Shown: positions 60,177-64,000 of the stretch, one piece after another | How positions within the stretch are numbered: position 1 is the stretch's first letter | Layout of the letters: each line of letters begins with the position of its first letter | NCBI RefSeq assembly: GCF_001941845.1 | Contig: NZ_CP018870.1 | Coordinates: 4,160,001-4,224,000 of the forward strand | From: Streptomyces sp. TN58 | GTDB lineage: Bacteria; Actinomycetota; Actinomycetes; Streptomycetales; Streptomycetaceae | DNA: 64,000 nt | Reading direction: 5' to 3' | The notes under the pieces: model-generated | What the model was told of the DNA's origin: nothing | Database searches by the model: none | Seen by the model: only the letters and a program-made list of their open reading frames with translations | Made by a program: the position numbers and the translations under genes

Positions 60177-62146
60177 GCGCCCGCCTCCGGCTCCGTCACG
60201 ACGACCTGGTGCTGGTAGGAGAAGACGAGCGTGCCCGTGCCGATGTCGACGCGGTCGACGGGGGCGCCGCGCCGTCCCGTGATCGGGTCCGCGGCGAACA
60301 TCCGGATGTCCTCCACGAGGACGTCCCCGATGGCGCGTTGCAGCACGCCGAACACCTCGCCGTACTGCACGGGCCGCCCGAACGGCCAGCCGGTGCCGTC
60401 GGGTCCGCCGTGCAGCGGGTTGAGGTGCCGGTACAGCGCGGCGAGTGCCGCGTCGCGGACCCGGTCGGCGTCCGCGGCGGGTGCCGCCAGCCGGGCGACG
60501 ACGGTGATGCCCTGGTAGACGGGCGGTTCCACGACGAGGTTGGTGCCGATCAGGCGGCGTTCGCCGAGGGTGTCGGTGATCGCGGTGAGGACCTGGTCGG
60601 AGGGGATCAGCTGCTCGAAGCGGAGCCGGTCGCCCTCGTCGGCGACGGCGTCCGGCACGACCAGGACCCGTACCGATCCGGCGCCGCGTCCGCCGTCCGT
60701 GGCGGGTAGGCAGCGGACGCGGCGTACGGAGGGTGCCGCCCGCCGGGCGAGGATCTCGTAGTCCTCGGCGGTCACGGCGCGTTCCTGCATGCGCAGGGCT
60801 TCCGGGGCGCGCAGCTTGGCGTTGTCGACGGTCTCCCCGGCGACGCCGCCGCGGGCCGCCTCACGGTTGGCGACGCGGGCTACGTACGGGACGGAGCTGC
60901 GCAGTACGGAGATCGCGCCGCGGGAGACGTTGCCGGCCGGGCCGCCGCCCGTGCGGTAGCGGGTCACGCGGATCCGGGAGCCCTTGGGCGGTACGGCGCC
61001 GCAGGCGCGCAGGGTGCCGTCGGCCTCCCGCAGGACGGGCGGGAAGGAGAACTCGCCCGTGGTGGCGTCGACGCGGACGTGCCGGTCGTCGGGTGCGGAG
61101 CGGCCGAAGTGCTCGACGACGTCCCAGCGCTGCCAGCCCGCGGGGGAGGACACCTCCACCACCGGGGGTTCCCCGTCGAGCAGTACGGGCGGCCGGCCGA
61201 GGCGGAAGCTCTGCCCGGCCACGCCCTCCGACGCGCCGAGCGGTACGTCGGCCACGCGCTCGGCGTGTTCCACGGTCATGGTGCCGCCGACGGTGAAGAC
61301 GGAGGCCTCGCGGACGGTGGGGGACTCGGAGTAGAAGGGCTGGCCCGGCTCGGGCTCGGTGACCCGGCAGCGCAGCCAGCCGGCGCGGGTTCCGCCGATC
61401 ACGGACGCGGTGTGTCCGGCGGGCACGTAGACGATGATCTCGCCGGGCCGGTTGAGGCCGCCGGTGCTGTCGGAGTCGGTGGCGCAGCGCTGCCAGCGGC
61501 CGCCGTCCCAGGCCTCCCACACCAGCGGGGGCTGGCGCGGGTCGACGCCGACGCCTTCGACGCGGCTGTCCAGGCGTACGGCGACGACGCAGCGCGGCAC
61601 GGCTGTCGGGAGGCCGAAGAGCAGGGCGTCACCCGGTTCGGGCGTCGCCTGGAAGCACGGTATGTCGCGGCCTTCGGTGAGGGCGCCGGTCCGGTCGGCG
61701 GGTTCGCCCGCGCGGGGCGCGGTGACCAGCCTGGTCAGTTCGCTGGGCAGGATCCGCAGGTCGTCGGTGGTGGCGAAGACGACGGCTTCCCCGGTGTCGC
61801 CGGCCGAGGTCGTCACTTCGGTCGCCACCTCGGTGCCCGCGGGCAGGGTGACGGTGTCGGGCTGGGGGGCCGACAGCCAGAAGTCGACGTCGGCGGTGGC
61901 CGCCGACGGCGGGTACAGCTGGATGCCCAACAGGTCCAGGAAGGCCAGGTAGTTCTTGTCCGGGACCCGGTTGAGCCGGTACAGGAGCTGGTCGACGAGG
62001 TAGGCGAAGGTCTCGATGAGGGTGACGCCCGGGTCGGAGACGTTGTGGTCGGTCCACTCGGGCGCGCGCTGCTGCACGTACCGCTTCGCCTCGTCGACGA
62101 GCTGCTGGAACCGTCGGTCGTCCAGGTTGGGGGAGGGCAGGGCCAT
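60173..62146 (-). CDS. baseplate assembly protein J-like (Afp11-type)
   Basis: This 657-residue baseplate component of a contractile injection system opens LPSPNLDDRRFQQLVDEAKR and VSDPGVTLIETFAYLVDQLL, then DLLGIQLYPPSAATADVDFW, the standard N-terminus of this family. Later blocks include LRAPEALRMQERAVTAEDYE and the C-terminal YGEVFGVLQRAIGDVLVEDI. It corresponds to Afp11/Pvc11 and phage gpJ. It abuts the gp25 gene (shared base at 62146) and overlaps the tail gene, all in one minus-strand operon. Confidence 0.92.
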   Translation of the reverse strand: MALPSPNLDDRRFQQLVDEAKRYVQQRAPEWTDHNVSDPGVTLIETFAYLVDQLLYRLNRVPDKNYLAFLDLLGIQLYPPSAATADVDFWLSAPQPDTVTLPAGTEVATEVTTSAGDTGEAVVFATTDDLRILPSELTRLVTAPRAGEPADRTGALTEGRDIPCFQATPEPGDALLFGLPTAVPRCVVAVRLDSRVEGVGVDPRQPPLVWEAWDGGRWQRCATDSDSTGGLNRPGEIIVYVPAGHTASVIGGTRAGWLRCRVTEPEPGQPFYSESPTVREASVFTVGGTMTVEHAERVADVPLGASEGVAGQSFRLGRPPVLLDGEPPVVEVSSPAGWQRWDVVEHFGRSAPDDRHVRVDATTGEFSFPPVLREADGTLRACGAVPPKGSRIRVTRYRTGGGPAGNVSRGAISVLRSSVPYVARVANREAARGGVAGETVDNAKLRAPEALRMQERAVTAEDYEILARRAAPSVRRVRCLPATDGGRGAGSVRVLVVPDAVADEGDRLRFEQLIPSDQVLTAITDTLGERRLIGTNLVVEPPVYQGITVVARLAAPAADADRVRDAALAALYRHLNPLHGGPDGTGWPFGRPVQYGEVFGVLQRAIGDVLVEDIRMFAADPITGRRGAPVDRVDIGTGTLVFSYQHQVVVTEPEAGA

Positions 62147-62568
62147 CAGTCCGCGACCATTTCCTCGGTCCCCTCCTCGGAGGGGATCGTGTAGAAGGGG
62201 AAGACCAGGTTGCGCCGGTCGTTGGTGGTGCGCACCGTGTAGTGCACGTCGATGTAGAGGGTTCCCGCCTCGACGGCGTCGAAGGCGACGACGACGTCGT
62301 CGACGGTGATCCTCGGCTCCCAGCGCTCCAGGGCCTCGCGGACCTGCTGGGCGACGCGGCCGGCGGTGTCGCCGTCGCCGGGGGCGAAGACGTACTCGTG
62401 GATGCCGCAGCCGAAGTCGGGCCGCATGGGGCGTTCGCCGGGGGCGGTGCCGAGGACGAGGCGGATGGCCTCCTCCAGTTCGCGTTCGCGGTCGACCATG
62501 GCGATCCCGCCGGTGGGTCCTACGCGCAGCGGGAACGCCCAGCCGCGGCCGATGAACCGTTCGCTCAT
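62146..62568 (-). CDS. GPW/gp25 family baseplate wedge protein
   Basis: This 140-residue protein shows the gp25 lysozyme-like fold signature of contractile systems: FIGRGWAFPLRVGPTGGIAM, then ELEEAIRLVLGTAPGERPMR, PDFGCGIHEYVFAP and VREALERWEPRI. It assembles into the baseplate wedge that controls sheath contraction. The ATG shares a base with the PAAR stop, so the genes are coupled. Confidence 0.92.
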   Translation of the reverse strand: MSERFIGRGWAFPLRVGPTGGIAMVDRERELEEAIRLVLGTAPGERPMRPDFGCGIHEYVFAPGDGDTAGRVAQQVREALERWEPRITVDDVVVAFDAVEAGTLYIDVHYTVRTTNDRRNLVFPFYTIPSEEGTEEMVAD

Positions 62569-62885
62569 CACATGCCTCCGATCAGGACGTCCATGGCGCC
62601 GGTGAGGACCTGTGCGCCGCATGTGGTCTGGTCGCGGGCCCGGGCGGCGGGCAGTCCCCCGATGAGGACCGTGCCGGAGGTGAGGGCGGCCGGGTTGGGG
62701 ACGATCACGTTGGCCGGGCCGAGGGCCGCGTGCGGCGGTACGACGCACACGTGCAGGCTGCCGACGACCGCGGCGGGCCGGCCGCCGATCAGCACCGTGG
62801 CCACCGCCGCGGCGGCGCCGGGCGGCGGGGTGGCGAGCCGGCCACCGTGGTTGGTGGGGTCGCCGGTACGGGCTGCGGCTGGCAT
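62568..62885 (-). CDS. PAAR-type spike tip protein
   Basis: This 105-residue protein has the PAAR pattern: opening MPAAARTGDPTNHGG, repeated IGGRPAAVVGSLHVC-type turns, and VLIGGLPAARARDQT then CGAQVLTGAMDVLIGG at the end. PAAR proteins cap the VgrG spike as a metal-bound cone. The His and Cys residues (H13-type, H/C in LHVC, CG) are plausible metal ligands. GAGGAG lies 7 nt before the ATG. It is directly downstream of the VgrG gene. Confidence 0.88.
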   Translation of the reverse strand: MPAAARTGDPTNHGGRLATPPPGAAAAVATVLIGGRPAAVVGSLHVCVVPPHAALGPANVIVPNPAALTSGTVLIGGLPAARARDQTTCGAQVLTGAMDVLIGGM

Positions 62886-62936
62886 CGGGGGCTCCTCGGG
62901 GACGGCGGTCGTGGTGCGAAGGGCGGACGGGCAGGG

Positions 62937-64000
62937 TCAGTTGATGCGGATCAGGCGGGCCTTGAGGACGGCGAGCAGCCCGCCGTCGACGGTGACGTCG
63001 GAGGTGCCGGACACCTTCACCGACCGGCCGCCGATGCGGACCCCGGCGGTGCCGTCGATGTCGACCTGCCGGCCGGAGACCTTCACGGTGCCCTTGCGGG
63101 CGTCCAGGGTGATGCCGTCCTTGTCCAGGAGGACGGAGGTCAGCGGCCGGCCCCGGCCCGCGTACACGGTGAGCTCGATGCGGTCCCGGCGGTCGTCCAT
63201 GCGTACTTCGAGGCGCTCGTCCCCGGTCACCAGCCGCAGCCCGGAGGGGCCCGGGGCCGCCGCGTCCAGCAGTTCCACGCGGTGGCCCGAACGGGACACG
63301 ATCGAGCGGCGGTTGACCTTGCCGCTGGTCTTGTCGACGAGCGGGACGTCGTGTGGTGAGGGCTGGTCCACGCCGTTGTAGAGGCCGCCGATGACGTACG
63401 GGCTGTCGAGCAGGCCCTGTTCGAAGCCGACCAGCACCTCGTCGTTGACCTCGGGGCTGACGACACCGCCGCCGCCCTTGCCGCCCCACTGGACGGTACG
63501 TACCCAGTCGGTGGTGTAGGTGTCGTCCAGCCAGGGGAACTTCAGGCGGACGGCACCGCGTTGGGAGCCGTTCGGTTCGCGTACGTCCGTCACCACGCCG
63601 ATCGCGAGGCCCGGGATGCGCCCGCCGCGCGCGGGCACGCCGGCGCCGGCCACCAGGCCCGTCAGGGAGCGGTCCGGACTGGCGCTGACCCACACGGTGG
63701 TGCGGAAGCCGCCGTGCGGCTCCAGGACGTGCTGGACGGCGGTCGCCGTGTACCGGCCGGAGAACGCCTGCCCGACGTTGCCGAGGGCGACCGGCTTGCC
63801 GGCACGCAGCAGCGGGTTGCCCTCGGCGACCGCCTCCAGCTCGCCGAAGCCGGAGCTGATCTGCGCGGCGGCCGCCTTCGCGACCGCCGTCGTCTCGGCC
63901 TGCGTGCGGTAGGGGGTGTCGGTGACGGCCACGGCGGCCGCCCCGAACCGTGCGGCGGTCTGCGGGCCGAGGCCCGGTACCACCGTGTCGCTGACCACGG
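62937..64000 (-). CDS. VgrG-like spike protein (Afp8/gpV-type), 5' end outside the window
   Basis: At least 354 residues of a spike protein are visible. LAIGVVTDVREPNGSQRGAV and WLDDTYTTDWVRTVQWGGKG form the gp5/VgrG OB-fold, followed by NDEVLVGFEQGLLDSPYVIG and GLYNGVDQP. A C-terminal beta-helix (repeats such as GTVKVSGRQVDIDGTAGVRI) forms the needle. A GTG at 63998 is in frame, but family members have a longer N-terminal gpD-like part, so the true start is probably beyond the edge. It heads the visible part of the minus-strand injection-system operon. Confidence 0.9.
   Translation of the reverse strand, partial: VVSDTVVPGLGPQTAARFGAAAVAVTDTPYRTQAETTAVAKAAAAQISSGFGELEAVAEGNPLLRAGKPVALGNVGQAFSGRYTATAVQHVLEPHGGFRTTVWVSASPDRSLTGLVAGAGVPARGGRIPGLAIGVVTDVREPNGSQRGAVRLKFPWLDDTYTTDWVRTVQWGGKGGGGVVSPEVNDEVLVGFEQGLLDSPYVIGGLYNGVDQPSPHDVPLVDKTSGKVNRRSIVSRSGHRVELLDAAAPGPSGLRLVTGDERLEVRMDDRRDRIELTVYAGRGRPLTSVLLDKDGITLDARKGTVKVSGRQVDIDGTAGVRIGGRSVKVSGTSDVTVDGGLLAVLKARLIRIN

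Overview
This is a high-GC actinobacterial chromosome segment, almost certainly from a Streptomyces. It carries the developmental pair bldN-rsbN with a bdtA-type gene, a rex-hemACD operon, class I lysyl-tRNA synthetase, WhiJ/AbaA-type regulator cassettes (XRE-DUF5753 plus DUF397 plus HATPase) and part of a Streptomyces-type contractile injection system. GC-rich hairpins and GTG or TTG starts fit this. The left edge cuts a 23S rRNA gene and the right edge cuts a VgrG-like baseplate gene.

Layout. 1-2.4 kb: 3' part of 23S rRNA, 5S rRNA and the rrn terminator. 2.5-9.3 kb: HAD phosphatase, MFS exporter, AcuC-type deacetylase, a conserved actinobacterial protein, bdtA-like HTH protein, the 32-residue ribosomal protein bS22, an epimerase-like protein and an acyltransferase. 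9.3-13.4 kb: anti-sigma factor rsbN, with a visible sigma-BldN-type promoter, bldN, a HAD-IB phosphatase and a glutaredoxin-like protein. 13.5-18.8 kb: Rex operator and the translationally coupled rex-hemA-hemC-hemD operon. hemB follows only after a 3.7 kb accessory block (ankyrin/HEAT protein, its decayed tandem copy, and a WhiJ-like cassette).

23.5-30.2 kb is the most unusual block. It is a polymorphic-toxin locus with two WXG100-type small proteins and a 599-residue protein ending in an RNase A-like toxin domain. It has three paralogous candidate immunity genes, a scar of a fourth, and an orphan RNase A-like tip fragment followed by a CdiI-like immunity gene. The first immunity gene and the WXG100 gene share a promoter element of identical geometry built on a GAGTRC-N2-GYACTC palindrome. 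The same half-site occurs in the palindrome of the WhiJ-like cassette.

30.2-38.3 kb: drug-type ABC exporter with a divergent TetR regulator and two abutting operators; two overlapping 2OG-Fe(II) dioxygenase genes flanked by about 320 bp inverted repeats; a second WhiJ-like cassette whose HATPase gene is reduced to its last 39 codons; a VOC protein and a PIN-domain remnant. 38.3-46.9 kb is core: argS, class I lysS, a DUF2637 membrane protein, two DUF3558 lipoproteins and rtcB. 46.9-52.2 kb: SDR, YnfA-like protein, a secreted protein, Mut7-C nuclease, HxlR regulator and two quinone-oxidoreductase-like enzymes. 52.6-57.5 kb: a secreted I36-type inhibitor, then a lipoprotein, adaptor, ABC ATPase and MacB-like permease. 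57.5-64 kb: a minus-strand contractile injection system segment (VgrG, PAAR, gp25, baseplate J, tail protein, and a membrane protein resembling CisA).

No tRNA genes, CRISPR arrays, transposases or integrases were seen. All functional calls come from reading the sequence and family knowledge; no database search was possible.
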